A program made the translations under genes and the position numbers. The notes below the pieces were generated by a model. The model saw only the letters and a list, made by a program, of their open reading frames with translations. It did no database searches and had not been told where the DNA came from. 64,000 nt of DNA from contig NZ_JAUSZH010000001.1 in NCBI RefSeq assembly GCF_030817355.1, positions 1,488,001 to 1,552,000 on the forward strand. Direction: 5' to 3'. The DNA comes from Streptomyces sp. V1I1 (GTDB lineage: Bacteria; Actinomycetota; Actinomycetes; Streptomycetales; Streptomycetaceae). Shown here piece after piece: positions 25,494 through 34,785 of this stretch (the first letter of the stretch is position 1; each line of letters begins with the position of its first letter).

Positions 25494-27095
25494 GTGGGAC
25501 AGCACCGCCATGCCCTGCGCACGACCGCGATCGGTACGGTCTCCGCCGCGCTTCTCGCCGGACCCGCCGTCGGGGCGGCACCGGCCGCCCCGACGGCACA
25601 GCCCCAGGCCCGGGCGCAGGCCCAATCCACGGCCGCGGACGTACGGTTCGTCGACATCGAGGGCGACGGCGGCACCGTACTCAAGGCCAATGTGGTCACC
25701 CCGGCCGGCGCGGACGACAGTCGCAGCCACCCCGTGATCGTGCTGCCCACCAGTTGGGCCACGCCCCAGATCGAGTACCTCGCCCAGGCGAAGAAACTCG
25801 CCGACTCCGGTTATGTGGTGGTGAGTTACAACGCCCGCGGCTTCTGGCAGTCGGGCGGCTACATCGAGGTGGCAGGACCGGCCGACATCGCCGACGCGTC
25901 CAAGGTGATCGACTGGGCGTTGGCGAACACCCCCGCCGACCCCGGCAAGGTCGGCATGGCCGGAGTCTCGTACGGCGCGGGCATCTCTCTGCTGGCCGCC
26001 GCCCACGACAAGCGGATCAAGGCGGTCGCGGCGCTCAGCGGCTGGGCCGACCTCGTCGAGTCCATCTACAGCGGCCGCACCCAGCATGTGCAGGCCACGG
26101 CGCTGCTCACCGGGGCGGGATATCTCACCGGCCGACCGAGCAAGGAGTTCCAGCAGATCACGGCGGACTTCTTCTCCTCCAATCTCGCCAAGGAGCAGGG
26201 GTTGATCGACTGGGGGAAGAAGCGCTCCCCCATCACCTACCTGGACCGGATCAATGCCAACGGCGCCGCCATCATGCTCGGCAACGCCTGGGGGGACACG
26301 ATCTTCCCGCCCAACCAGTACGCGGACTTCTACGAGAAGCTCACCGGCCCCAAGCGCCTGGAGTTCCGCCCCGGCGACCATGCGACGGCCGAGGGCACCG
26401 GTCTGCTCGGTCTGCCCAACGACGCCTGGACCAGCGCCCGTCGCTGGCTCGACCACCACCTCAAGGGCGTCGACAACGGCGTCGACCGCGAGCAGCCGGT
26501 CCGCATCAAGTCCCGTTCCACCGGCGCTTATGAGAACTACCCCGACTGGAAGTCGGTGGCCGCGACGGAGCGCAAGATCGGCCTCGGCGGCAGCAAGAGG
26601 ATCTCCGCCAATATCGACTCCGGCGCCAACGGCGGGGTCACCATCCTCTCCAGCGCCCTGGACCAGTTCGCCAAGCTGCCTCCTATGGCGTCGATCCCGC
26701 TGCTGCCGCGCCTCTTCGCCGCCGTCTGGCAGTCCGAGCGCTACGCCTCCGAGCAGCAGATCCGCGGCACCGCCAGGCTGCACACCACGGTCACCAGCAC
26801 CAAGGAGAGCGGCACCCTCGTCGCATATCTCTACGACGTGGGCCCGCTCGGCCTCGGCAAGCTGGTCAGCAGTGCGCCGTACACCTTCCACGGCAAGTCA
26901 CCCGGAAAGCCGTTCGCCGTCGACCTGGAGCTGTTCTCCACCGCCTATGACGTTCCGGCAGACCACCGTCTCGCCCTGGTCGTCGACACCGTCGACCCGC
27001 TCTACATCGAGCACAACCCGTCCGGCGCGCAGCTGACCTTCTCCTCGTCCGCAGCCGACCCGTCCTATCTGTCGGTCCCGCTGCGCGAGAAGTGA
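25494..27095 (+). CDS. Secreted CocE/NonD-family (S15-like) hydrolase
   Basis: The 533-residue protein has a signal peptide (RTTAIGTVSAALLAGPAVGAAPAA). An alpha/beta hydrolase domain follows with SYNARGFWQSGG, the nucleophile elbow GVSYGAG, AALSGWADL and a catalytic His region in RPGDHATAEG. The C-terminal ~170 residues form the beta-jelly-roll seen in X-Pro dipeptidyl peptidase and cocaine-esterase relatives (YLYDVGPLG, FSTAYDVPADHRLALVVDT). It is probably an exported peptidase or esterase. The GTG at 25494 follows GAGGAGTGACCC. It stands alone, with promoter-proximal repeats upstream and a hairpin-forming 3' region. Confidence 0.87.
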   Translation: MGQHRHALRTTAIGTVSAALLAGPAVGAAPAAPTAQPQARAQAQSTAADVRFVDIEGDGGTVLKANVVTPAGADDSRSHPVIVLPTSWATPQIEYLAQAKKLADSGYVVVSYNARGFWQSGGYIEVAGPADIADASKVIDWALANTPADPGKVGMAGVSYGAGISLLAAAHDKRIKAVAALSGWADLVESIYSGRTQHVQATALLTGAGYLTGRPSKEFQQITADFFSSNLAKEQGLIDWGKKRSPITYLDRINANGAAIMLGNAWGDTIFPPNQYADFYEKLTGPKRLEFRPGDHATAEGTGLLGLPNDAWTSARRWLDHHLKGVDNGVDREQPVRIKSRSTGAYENYPDWKSVAATERKIGLGGSKRISANIDSGANGGVTILSSALDQFAKLPPMASIPLLPRLFAAVWQSERYASEQQIRGTARLHTTVTSTKESGTLVAYLYDVGPLGLGKLVSSAPYTFHGKSPGKPFAVDLELFSTAYDVPADHRLALVVDTVDPLYIEHNPSGAQLTFSSSAADPSYLSVPLREK

Positions 27096-27102
27096 TCACC
27101 GG

Positions 27103-27184
27103 CTGCTGCCGGGCGGGTACTGCCCCTGAGCCACTGCTCCCCCTACGACCTGGGGGCCGTGGGGCGAACCCCACCCGGCAGCAG
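27103..27184. terminator. Large hairpin after the CocE-like gene
   Basis: CTGCTGCCGGG (27103-27113) and CCCGGCAGCAG (27174-27184) are perfect 11-bp arms, with more GC-rich complementary sequence between them. It starts 8 bp after the stop at 27095 and lies between convergent genes, so a terminator role is likely. The rest of the gap to 27321 shows no gene I can support. Confidence 0.5.
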
Positions 27185-27321
27185 CGTTCCTGGTTCGGCC
27201 GGGGCGACATCCACGGCCTCTTTTCGGGCGTAGCCCGATGTAGATCGGCGAGATCACCATCACCACTGGGATGAACGACAAATCGTAGTGGCTGAGCGGG
27301 CCCGTGGCGAGAATCCCCCCG

Positions 27322-28065
<744 letters not shown>

Positions 28066-28184
28066 ACGCTGCCCCACCCACTCTCAGCTGTGTCGGGTCA
28101 GCGCAAACTATCCAGCCGGACAAGGGACTTCACACCCGACACGCATAAATAGGGCATAAGCCGTATTAATAACGACTTCGCAGG

Positions 28185-28631
28185 TCAGGCTTCGGCGGCT
28201 TCCGCGTAGACCTGGGACAGCTGGGGCGCTCCATTGACCGCCCACTCGAGGCCCGCCTCCACCACGCTGATCTCGCGGCCGGAGGCGAGCCGCACCACGG
28301 GATGGCCGCCCGGCCAGATGTGCCAGGCCGCGCCCCGCACCGTACGGACGATCACGGTGCCGAGGTAGAGGCCCGCGTCATTGCCCAGCCAGGGCAACTC
28401 CTCCGGGTCGTCGCGCCAGCGCGGCGGCAGCTGGTCGAGGGCGGCCAAAGAGGTCGGGGAGTCGTCCAGTTCGAGCCCCGCCTGCCCCGCTCGGACACGC
28501 AGCAGCTCACACTCGGAGAGCAGCTCGGCGACGGCCGCCGCGCGCTCCGGGTCGTACTCGGCGGAGAGGTCGTCCTCCTCCTGCTCAGCGACGTGCCGCT
28601 TGAGCCAGTTGTCCAAGAAAGGGATGTTCAT
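28185..28631 (-). CDS. Conserved hypothetical protein (DUF6278-like)
   Basis: A 148-residue soluble protein starting MNIPFLDNWLKRHV, with an acidic helical N-terminal third and a small beta-rich C-terminal part (GLYLGTVIVRTVRGAAWHIWPGGHPVVRLASGREI). I recall a DUF6278 family in Streptomyces with this start, but could not confirm it. Function unknown. No membrane segment or signal peptide. It lies between the ABC ATPase and exonuclease III genes on the same strand, with 58 bp to the latter. Confidence 0.7.
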   Translation of the reverse strand: MNIPFLDNWLKRHVAEQEEDDLSAEYDPERAAAVAELLSECELLRVRAGQAGLELDDSPTSLAALDQLPPRWRDDPEELPWLGNDAGLYLGTVIVRTVRGAAWHIWPGGHPVVRLASGREISVVEAGLEWAVNGAPQLSQVYAEAAEA

Positions 28632-28689
28632 ACCGCTCAGCCTCGCATCCCGGCCGCCGCACGCACCACAAGGCGCGCGTCAACAAACC

Positions 28690-29469
28690 TCAGATGTCCA
28701 GATCGACAACAACCGGGGCGTGGTCCGATGCGCCCTTGCCCTTGCGCTCCTCGCGGTCGACATAGCTGTCCTTGACCGCATTGGCGAAGGATTCATTGCC
28801 ATAGACCAGGTCGATGCGCATGCCACGGTTCTTGGGGAAGCACAGCTGGCGGTAGTCCCAGTACGTGAACGGGTGCTCGTACTTCAGGGGGCGCGGCACC
28901 ACATCGGCTAGCCCTGCCTTGCGCAGGGCCTCCAGCGCCGCACGCTCGGTCGGGGTGACATGGGTCATCCCCTCGAAGAACGACGGGTCCCACACATCGT
29001 CGTCGGTTGGCGCGATGTTGAAGTCGCCGAGGACCGCGAAGGGACGGCTCCCGGACGCGTCCGTGGCCACCGCGGCCTGCAGCGCCTCCAGCCAGCGCAG
29101 CTTGTAGGCGTAGTGCTCATGGGCAATCTCGCGGCCGTTGGGCACATAGACCGACCAGAGGCGGACCGGGCCGCAGGTCGCCGCGATCGCCCGCGGTTCC
29201 TGCAGCCCCCCGTAGTCCGGACCGCCGGCCAGACCCTTGACCACGTCGTCAAGACCGACCCGGGAGACCAGCGCCACGCCATTCCACCTGCCGGAGGCGT
29301 GGACCGCGGATTCATAACCGAGCTCGCGCAGCTCGTCGGAGGGAAACTGCTCCTCGGTGCACTTCGTCTCCTGGATGCACAGCACGTCCGTGCCGGTGTT
29401 CTCCAGCCAGGCCAGCAGCCGGGGCAGCCGAGCGGTGATCGAGTTGACGTTCCAGGTCGCGATGCGCAT
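28690..29469 (-). CDS. xthA: Exodeoxyribonuclease III
   Basis: A 259-residue AP endonuclease/3'-5' exonuclease of the ExoIII family. Motifs in order: RIATWNVNSI (Asn), DVLCIQETKC (metal-binding Glu), YVPNG, VLGDFNIAPTDDDVWDP (Asp/Asn pair), PFTYWDYR, RIDLVYGN and the final KGASDHAPVVVDL with the catalytic Asp-His. It repairs abasic sites. The start is the ATG at 29469. It is 45 bp downstream of the metallo-hydrolase gene on the same strand, probably one unit with it. Confidence 0.95.
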   Translation of the reverse strand: MRIATWNVNSITARLPRLLAWLENTGTDVLCIQETKCTEEQFPSDELRELGYESAVHASGRWNGVALVSRVGLDDVVKGLAGGPDYGGLQEPRAIAATCGPVRLWSVYVPNGREIAHEHYAYKLRWLEALQAAVATDASGSRPFAVLGDFNIAPTDDDVWDPSFFEGMTHVTPTERAALEALRKAGLADVVPRPLKYEHPFTYWDYRQLCFPKNRGMRIDLVYGNESFANAVKDSYVDREERKGKGASDHAPVVVDLDI

Positions 29470-29514
29470 GTGCGACAGCCTAGCTGTGGGGTCTGACAGT
29501 CAGGAGGGCGGCGG

Positions 29515-30147
29515 TCACAGGTCCGCCGACTCGCCCGGGACCAGCCGGTCGTGCTCGGCGCCGCCGAGCGAGCCGATCTGGCTGTCGTAGATCGGCCGCG
29601 CGAGATCGGTGAGCAGGGCGTCGTGGATGTCGAAGGCGCGCTGCGGCTTCACCTCGCGCACGTAGTCGATGATCTCGGAGATCTTGTTCCACGGGGCATG
29701 CACAGGGATCAGCAGGGTGTCGACCGGTTGGTCGGGGACGGTGAGGGCGTCGCCCGGGTGGAAGACCGAACCGTCCACCAGATAGCCGACGTTGGTGATC
29801 CGCGGGATGTCCGGGTGGATCACCGCGTGCAGCTCGCCGTGGACCTGCACGTCGAAACCGGCCGCGGTGAAGGTGTCGCCGTGGCCGACCGTGTGGACGC
29901 GGCCCGGGAAGGCCGCCGAGATCTTCTCGGCGACGCTCCGCAGCGTCCAGATTCCGGCGGCCGGGTTGGCTTCGAGGCCGGCGCGCAGCCGGTCCTCGTT
30001 GAAGTGGTCGAGATGCTCGTGCGTGACGAGGATGGCGTCCGCGCCGACGGCGGCGTCCTCCTCGCTGAAGGTGCCGGGATCGATGACGAGCGTCTGCCCG
30101 TCCTTCTCCAGCCTGATGCAGGCATGCGTCTTCTTCGTGAGCCTCAT
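29515..30147 (-). CDS. MBL-fold metallo-hydrolase
   Basis: A 210-residue metallo-beta-lactamase-fold protein of the UlaG/L-ascorbate-lactonase-like branch. The metal motif is THEHLDHFN near residue 42, with further ligands in HGELHAVIHPD, FHPGDAL and the C-terminal FDIHDALL. Substrate unknown; these small enzymes hydrolyse lactones or phosphodiesters. The ATG at 30147 gives the full fold. It lies 12 bp from the pcaL stop, in a run xthA - MBL - pcaL read on the minus strand. Confidence 0.85.
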   Translation of the reverse strand: MRLTKKTHACIRLEKDGQTLVIDPGTFSEEDAAVGADAILVTHEHLDHFNEDRLRAGLEANPAAGIWTLRSVAEKISAAFPGRVHTVGHGDTFTAAGFDVQVHGELHAVIHPDIPRITNVGYLVDGSVFHPGDALTVPDQPVDTLLIPVHAPWNKISEIIDYVREVKPQRAFDIHDALLTDLARPIYDSQIGSLGGAEHDRLVPGESADL

Positions 30148-30159
30148 GCCTCCATCCTG

Positions 30160-31440
30160 CTACGGCCCCGGAGTGGTCTCCTCCTGGATGACGGCGTGGG
30201 CGACCCTGAAGGCGGAGTTCGCCGCCGGGACGCCGCAGTACACGGCCGCGTGGATCAGGACTTCCTTGATCTCGGCGGGGGTCAGGCCATTGCGCAGGGC
30301 GGCCCGGGTGTGGAAGGCCAGCTCGTCCAGATGCCCGCCCGCGACCAGCGCGGTCAGCGTCACCACGCTGCGGGTGCGTCTGTCCAAACCCTCGCGGGTC
30401 CAGACCTCGCCCCAGGCGTAGCGGGTGATCAGCTCCTGGAAGTCGCCGGTGAAGTCGTCGGCGGCGGCCGTCGCCCGGTCCACATGCGCGTCGCCGAGGA
30501 CCTCGCGGCGGACCTTCATGCCCGCGACGTACGGATCGGGGCGGCCCGAATGCACCGCTTCGGGCTGCGCGGGCGAGGCGGACGCGATCTCGCCGACAGG
30601 CGCCACCGGGGCGGAGATCGCGGGCGCGACCGGCGGGGCAGCGATGGCGGAGAGTGTGTCGTTCCAGGCGGTGGAGAAGTGGCGTACGAGAAGGTCGGTG
30701 ACGGCGGCGGGCTGCTCGACCGGCGCGAGGTGCGAGGCGCCGGGCACCAGCGCGAGCCGGGCGTCAGGAATCCCGGCGACCAGGGTGCGGGCCTCGGCGG
30801 GACCGGTGACCTGGTCCTCGGAGCCGACCAGGACGAGGGTGGGGACACCCACCAGGCCGAGTTCGCCGCGCACGTCGAAGGCCGCGAGCGCCTCGCAGGC
30901 GGCGATGTAGCAGCCGGGGTCCGTGGTGCGAACCATCTGGACTGCCCACTCGACGATCGCGGGCTGGGCGGCGGCGAAACCGTGCGTGAACCAGCGCTCG
31001 GGTGCGCTGCGGGCCATCGGGTCCAGACCGTTGGTACGGACGATCACGCCGCGCTGGCGGAACTCGTCCGCGGTCCCGAACCGGGGCGATGCGGCGACCA
31101 GCGCGAGGGAGGCCAGCCGGTGCGGATGACGCAGCGCAAGCTCGACGCCGATCGCGCCGCCGATGGAGCAGCCCACGTAGCCGAAGCGCTGGATGCCCAG
31201 CTCGTCGAGGGTGGCGAGCAGCCGGTCGGCGAGTTCGGCGACGGCGGTGGCGGGGTGGGCGGGGGCGCCGCCGTGGCCCGGCAGGTCGAAGCGGAGCACC
31301 CGCCACTGGCGGGACAGATCGGCGATCTGCCGGTCCCACATGTGCCATGTGGTACCCAGTGAGGGACCCAAGATCAGGACAGGAGCGTCTTCTGGCCCGT
31401 CAAAGCGGTATTGCAGGGTGTTCTTCGGTGTCTCGCTCAC
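30160..31440 (-). CDS. pcaL: Fused 3-oxoadipate enol-lactonase / 4-carboxymuconolactone decarboxylase, chimeric 5' end
   Basis: A two-domain enzyme of the protocatechuate (beta-ketoadipate) pathway. Residues ~1-260 are an alpha/beta hydrolase (PcaD) with GPSLGTTWHMW, the nucleophile Ser92 in GCSIGGA, an Asp in VGSEDQVTG and His in GASHLAPVE. An Ala/Pro-rich linker follows, then a PcaC carboxymuconolactone decarboxylase domain (YAWGEVWTREGLDRRTRSVV, FHTRAALRNGLTPAEIKEVLIHAA). I use the GTG at 31440, matching the start of the cut-off copy at 42036, with GAGGG upstream. The first ~34 codons contain many A/T-ending codons (ACA, CAA, TTT, CCA, GAA, TCA), while the rest is almost wholly G/C-ending. 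The change falls at ACATGTGCCA, the island boundary, so the gene is a chimera. No other pca gene is present. Confidence 0.9.
   Translation of the reverse strand: MSETPKNTLQYRFDGPEDAPVLILGPSLGTTWHMWDRQIADLSRQWRVLRFDLPGHGGAPAHPATAVAELADRLLATLDELGIQRFGYVGCSIGGAIGVELALRHPHRLASLALVAASPRFGTADEFRQRGVIVRTNGLDPMARSAPERWFTHGFAAAQPAIVEWAVQMVRTTDPGCYIAACEALAAFDVRGELGLVGVPTLVLVGSEDQVTGPAEARTLVAGIPDARLALVPGASHLAPVEQPAAVTDLLVRHFSTAWNDTLSAIAAPPVAPAISAPVAPVGEIASASPAQPEAVHSGRPDPYVAGMKVRREVLGDAHVDRATAAADDFTGDFQELITRYAWGEVWTREGLDRRTRSVVTLTALVAGGHLDELAFHTRAALRNGLTPAEIKEVLIHAAVYCGVPAANSAFRVAHAVIQEETTPGP
31338..31347. repeat. Left boundary core repeat (attL-like) of the island
   Basis: ACATGTGCCA inside pcaL codons 31-34 (Thr-Trp-His-Met region, minus strand). 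It marks the switch from native to foreign codon use. The matching copy is at 41928-41937. Confidence 0.65.
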
Positions 31441-31447
31441 CCGTCCG

Positions 31448-32080
31448 ACCCTCTCATCTGTCACGACAGCCCCTATGAGCGGGGTCCTGGCTGTAGCTGT
31501 TTGACCAGGTGGAAGACCGCCCGGGCCGCCTCACGGCTTCCCAGTTCCTGGCCCGATTGCGTATCTCCCAGCACCACCTCCCCCGCAGGGCGACGACGAC
31601 AGGTCTGCGGAGCAGGCGGCGTACTGGACAGGGTCGAACTGGACATGCCCGTTCCCCTTTCCGGTCCGACGGCGCGTCGCGTTGCCGGCACCGGGCCGCG
31701 TCGGGCGGTCAGAATCGTGAGGACGCCACAACGAACGGCAGGCCCCTATCGGGACACGCCCCGCCGGCCCGGCACCGACAACGCACCAACCCCAGCCAAT
31801 GGCCGACACTGTGTAATTCAGACACTCCGGTCAAAGGTGTCATGAGTCAGACCGCGGACCCGGGACAGCACCCACCCATCCTCCCGCCCGTCACAGCATC
31901 CCCACCCACAAACACTGAGCATGTTCAGTCCCAGCCCCAGGGACATCCCGGATCTGACTCCGGCCGATCGTCATACGGCACAGAAGCCGACACCTTCGTT
32001 CAGGTTGCTCCACGACCGGTGCGGCTTCTCCACGGCTGCGTGCGCTACGGGGCAGGGCAACAACCTGCTGCGTTCGGACC
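31448..32080. other. Gap at the left end of the island, no supported gene
   Basis: About 630 bp ahead of pcaL with broken frames. A minus-strand stretch ending at 31473 (GEVVLGDTQSGQELGSREAA) looks protein-like but is not assigned. The remainder shows no recognisable coding, RNA or repeat feature. The pcaL promoter must lie in this imported sequence. Confidence 0.4.
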
Positions 32081-32251
32081 GCTACTCAGTGGGCGGCCGA
32101 GCAACGGCGCCGCCCGCCGTGGGCGCTCAAGGCGTTCGCAGACGCGGCAGCCCATCCCGATGGGGGTGGTGACCGCGGTGCGGCCGAGGTCGAGACCGTC
32201 GGAGTAGACGAGCCGGTGGGCTTGGCGGATCTCGTAGAAGGAGTCCGGCCA
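32081..32251 (-). pseudogene. C-terminal fragment of an XRE/DUF2083 short-chain fatty-acyl regulator
   Basis: Minus-strand translation gives FYEIRQAHRLVYSDGLDLG, then TPIGMGCRVCERLERPRRAA and PLLGRPL. This matches the C-terminal Cys-x2-Cys region of RamB/ScfR-type XRE regulators (IG-x-x-CR-x-CER...PQRA..PLGRPL). The N-terminal HTH and middle are missing. It abuts the terminase fragment at about 32245, so the two were joined by a rearrangement. Confidence 0.55.
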
Positions 32252-32504
32252 GACCGACTTCTACCAGCAGTCCGATTGGGTGCTGGCCTATTCGCTGTGC
32301 GAAGACCTCTGCCATTGCAAGAAGTCGGAGTAGCGGTCGGGCCAGATGCTTCAGACGATCTACTCCGCCTTCGAGCGACTCCTCGTCGCCGAGGGCGACC
32401 GGCGCCGTGTGCGCATTGAACTGCACGAGTCTGAGCCCGAGGAGCAGTCCGCGGCTGTCCTCGCCATCGCTGACTACAAGAAGGACTTGGGGCTCGCCGA
32501 GTAA
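32244..32504 (+). pseudogene. Phage terminase small-subunit remnant with in-frame stop
   Basis: In one + frame the sequence reads SGQTDFYQQSDWVLAYSLCEDL, a TAG at 32331-32333, then RSGQMLQTIYSAFERLLVAEGD followed by RRRVRIEL and AIADYKKDLGLAE with a stop at 32502. This is the C-terminal layout of actinophage terminase small subunits (S-G-Q-x-x-F-Y-x-x-SDW, then LL-x-x-EGDRRR). The N-terminus is absent and the amber codon breaks the rest. The post-stop part has an ATG at 32346 and could still make a ~52-residue peptide. Confidence 0.6.
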
Positions 32505-32545
32505 CAGGCGTGGGGTGGCCTGAAGGAGCCACCCCACGAAGTCGC

Positions 32546-32758
32546 CTACCGTGCCTGCCGCTTCACGTATGCGACTGCGGTCATGCCAGTAGAAAAGACG
32601 AACGGCACGACAGCCCCGCCGGAAGCAACAGCGGTGAGGGGGGACTGTCCGAGAGCGGCAAAGCCGACCCCGGTGGTAAGCCCAACAATCATGGAGATCA
32701 AGGCGACAACGACCACGTGGTACACGCGGTGGTCGCAGGTAGAGGTGGTTGCGGACAA
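32546..32758 (-). CDS. Small two-span membrane protein
   Basis: A 70-residue frame from a TTG at 32758, preceded by GGGAGG. It has two hydrophobic segments: VYHVVVVALISMIVGLTTGVGFAAL and VASGGAVVPFVFSTGMTAVAY, ending in VKRQAR. It resembles small hypothetical membrane proteins of Streptomyces. Function unknown. It has less biased codons than the core chromosome, in line with the island. Confidence 0.5.
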   Translation of the reverse strand: MSATTSTCDHRVYHVVVVALISMIVGLTTGVGFAALGQSPLTAVASGGAVVPFVFSTGMTAVAYVKRQAR

Positions 32759-33033
32759 GGAGGGCCCTCCCAGGCATCGTCAGAGCGCCGTTACGGAACC
32801 AGGGCAGGAGTCAACCCGCCGCCGGATCTGAGTCACGACGTCGCCGCCCATCGGGCGTCGCCATAGGTGAGCGCCGACCAGGCGCCCCTATAGGGACTCT
32901 GCCACCGCGCCGTGATAGTCGGCCATCTGCACCGATGCACCTTGCCTTTCAAGGGTCTCGTTAACCACGTACATAGTAGCCAACACCACTGCCATCCACA
33001 CGAGTTGGCAGGATCCATCTGGGGCTTGCGGGC

Positions 33034-33378
33034 TTACCGGTGTCGAGCCGCACCGGCATGCGCGAGGTGCCCCAGGCAGAACTTCAGCGTTCCAGCAAGG
33101 CGAAGGCGACGGGCAGGTGAGTTGGCCAGGTAGTCGTTCACGCGCCCCCAGTCCCTACGGTCTCTGGGGAGGAGTTCGTACCAGGCAAGGCCACGAGCAT
33201 TGCACCCGCTACACAGCAGGCCGCGGACGCACGCTCCGCATATGGACCAAGCGGCGTCCGACGGCTCACAGCATGCGTGATCATGGTCGATGTGCCAGTA
33301 CGAGGAGCTTCCGTCACGGTCGGGCCCGCGCCCGCACAACGCACATACTCCGCCCTGAAGCTCCAGGATGGCCCTCAC
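33034..33378 (-). CDS. Phage-type recombination endonuclease VII / HNH protein, 5' end uncertain
   Basis: The 114-residue frame contains GVCALCGRGPDRDG, WHIDHDHACC, RGLLCSGCNARG and VNDYLANSPARR, the zinc and His-Asp-His core of the endonuclease VII family found in actinophages. The coding frame stays open upstream to about 33455 and adds GHCLSCSRIARQGRRYNL, a further Cys-x2-Cys. No good start lies there, so the natural start is probably lost and the GTG at 33378 is only formal. Such genes usually sit beside the terminase small subunit; here a terminase remnant is ~500 bp away on the other strand. Likely a relic that may be partly intact. Confidence 0.6.
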   Translation of the reverse strand: MRAILELQGGVCALCGRGPDRDGSSSYWHIDHDHACCEPSDAAWSICGACVRGLLCSGCNARGLAWYELLPRDRRDWGRVNDYLANSPARRLRLAGTLKFCLGHLAHAGAARHR

Positions 33379-33522
33379 ATCGCCTGCCGTCAGGTTGTAT
33401 CGGCGACCTTGCCGGGCTATCCGACTACAGCTCAGGCAGTGCCCTGCGCGTCGACCTTCTCCCCTGTATTAGTACTCCAGTCAGAAATCGTGTCCTGAGC
33501 TGGTTCTTCTCGTTGTCCGGTC

Positions 33523-34135
33523 GTGGAGGGGATTGCTGAAGTCGAGGGCTGGGCAGCGGAGTTGGAGTCGGTCTTCGCGCGTGTTGCGGGACGGTTCGGG
33601 CGGGCAGACCTTCGGTGGCGGATGCGGGACTACGTCCGCGGGCTGCTGGCGCCGGTGGGCCGCAAGAACGGCTGGCAACTGGCCGAGTACGCAGGACATC
33701 GCGACCCTGCCGGGCTGCAGCACTGAACGGTGCCCGCTGGGACGCCGATGCCGTTCGAGACGACATGAGGGAGTACGTCGGCGAACGGCTGGGCCCGGGT
33801 GGGGTATTGATCATCGATGACACCGGGTTCATCAAGAAAGGCACCACGTCGGCCGGGGTGTCGAGGCAGTACACCGGCACGTCCGGGAAGATCGACAACT
33901 GCCAGATCGGTGTCTTCGCGGCCTACGCCACCGCCCGCGGACGGGCCCTGGTCGACCGCGAGCTCTACCTGCCCAAGTCCTGGACCAAGGATCGAGAGCG
34001 GTACCGGGCGGCGAAGATCCCCGACGAGCGCGCCTTCGCGACCAAGGGCGAGTTGGCCAAGGATCTGGTCCGTCGCTGCATCGCCGCAGGTCTGCCCGCC
34101 GCATGGGTGACCGCCGACGAGGCCTATGGACAGGA
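33523..34135 (+). pseudogene. IS701-family transposase, frameshifted and truncated
   Basis: From the GTG at 33523, the frame reads VEGIAEVEGWAAELES to YAGHRDPAGLQH and stops at 33724. The next frame continues without loss of homology: LNGARWDADAVRDDMR, VLIIDDTGFIKKG (first catalytic Asp), then VTADEAYGQD (second Asp region). The expected HLLNGARW would need CTGC, so a 4-nt deletion near 33722 explains the break. The element is cut after Tyr-Gly-Gln-Asp near 34135, where a recombinase fragment begins on the other strand. The third catalytic residue is missing. Confidence 0.75.
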
Positions 34136-34139
34136 CTGG

Positions 34140-34323
34140 CCCGCACCCGCACCATCCGACGACCTGGGCCCAGGTCGTCGGTGCGCAGTGAGCACAACTC
34201 CTCGCGGCGCAGGGCAGCATCGTAGGCCAGGGCCAGCATGAGCCGGGTGCGTACCGGCTCGGCGGCGGCTACCGCCAGCACGGCCCGCCACTGCTTGTCG
34301 CTGGGGATCCAGGGGAGCTGCAC
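34140..34323 (-). pseudogene. Tyrosine recombinase internal fragment
   Basis: Minus-strand reading gives QLPWIPSDKQWRAVL, then RTRLMLALAYDAALRREELC and SLRTDDLGPG. This is the start of the catalytic domain of phage-type integrases, with the first catalytic Arg in LRREEL. The rest is missing; it is interrupted by the IS701 fragment. It is a candidate remnant of the island's own integrase. Confidence 0.6.
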
Positions 34324-34385
34324 CAGCCTCCGTACCAGCCCCCGCTGCTGCGCGCCACCACGGGCCCCAGGGGTGTAGCAAGTCG

Positions 34386-34463
34386 GGCGATGGACCGGTG
34401 CAGATCGCCCGGATGTACAAACTCGCCAAGGGCTCGGCAGTCAAGGCCCGCACCCAGGCCATA
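34386..34463 (+). pseudogene. IS110-family transposase fragment
   Basis: The short + frame GPVQIARMYKLAKGSAVKART ends QAI and matches the region of IS110 transposases with GAVKARTQA just after the DEDD domain. Only ~26 codons remain. It lies among other transposase pieces. Confidence 0.45.
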
Positions 34464-34511
34464 GGGGCACCCCCCCAGCACCTGCCCGGCGGGGGCCTCA
34501 GTAACCATCAC

Positions 34512-34607
34512 GTGTCACTGCGCCTATGACGGGGGCTTGACTGCCGACCCGAACCTGCGGGAAAAGCTGGCCGGGCTGAACAATGGAGAACTCTTCCGCA
34601 CCTGCGC
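34512..34607 (+). other. Unassigned coding-like fragment
   Basis: One + frame reads YDGGLTADPNLREKLAGLNN then GELFRTCAWLADDPTG without stops. It looks like protein sequence but I cannot assign it. It joins the next transposase fragment directly. Confidence 0.3.
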
Positions 34608-34785
34608 GTGGCTCGCCGACGACCCGACGGGCGGCGTAAGTCGGTGGAGCCGATGGCAGCGCGACTCGGGAAGGACGGGAACCGCCAGGCCATGGCCCAT
34701 TTCGTGACCACCAGCCCGTGGGATCCGGCCCATGTGCGCGCCCGGCTGGCGTGGATGATGGAGGCAGCGATCCGGCCGACTGCCG
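34608..34785 (+). pseudogene. Second IS701-like transposase N-terminal fragment
   Basis: The + frame has GRRKSVEPMAARLGKDGNRQ followed by AMAHFVTTSPWDPAHVRARL and AWMMEAAIRP. This is the N-terminal region of IS701/DDE (PF13546-type) transposases just before the first catalytic Asp. It differs from the transposase at 33523, so it is from another element. It is fused in frame to the end of a VOC-family gene at about 34785. Confidence 0.6.

Noticed and set aside
31338..31347. A tRNA 3' end as the island's attachment site
   Set aside because: No tRNA-like cloverleaf was seen at either boundary; the core lies in pcaL coding sequence.
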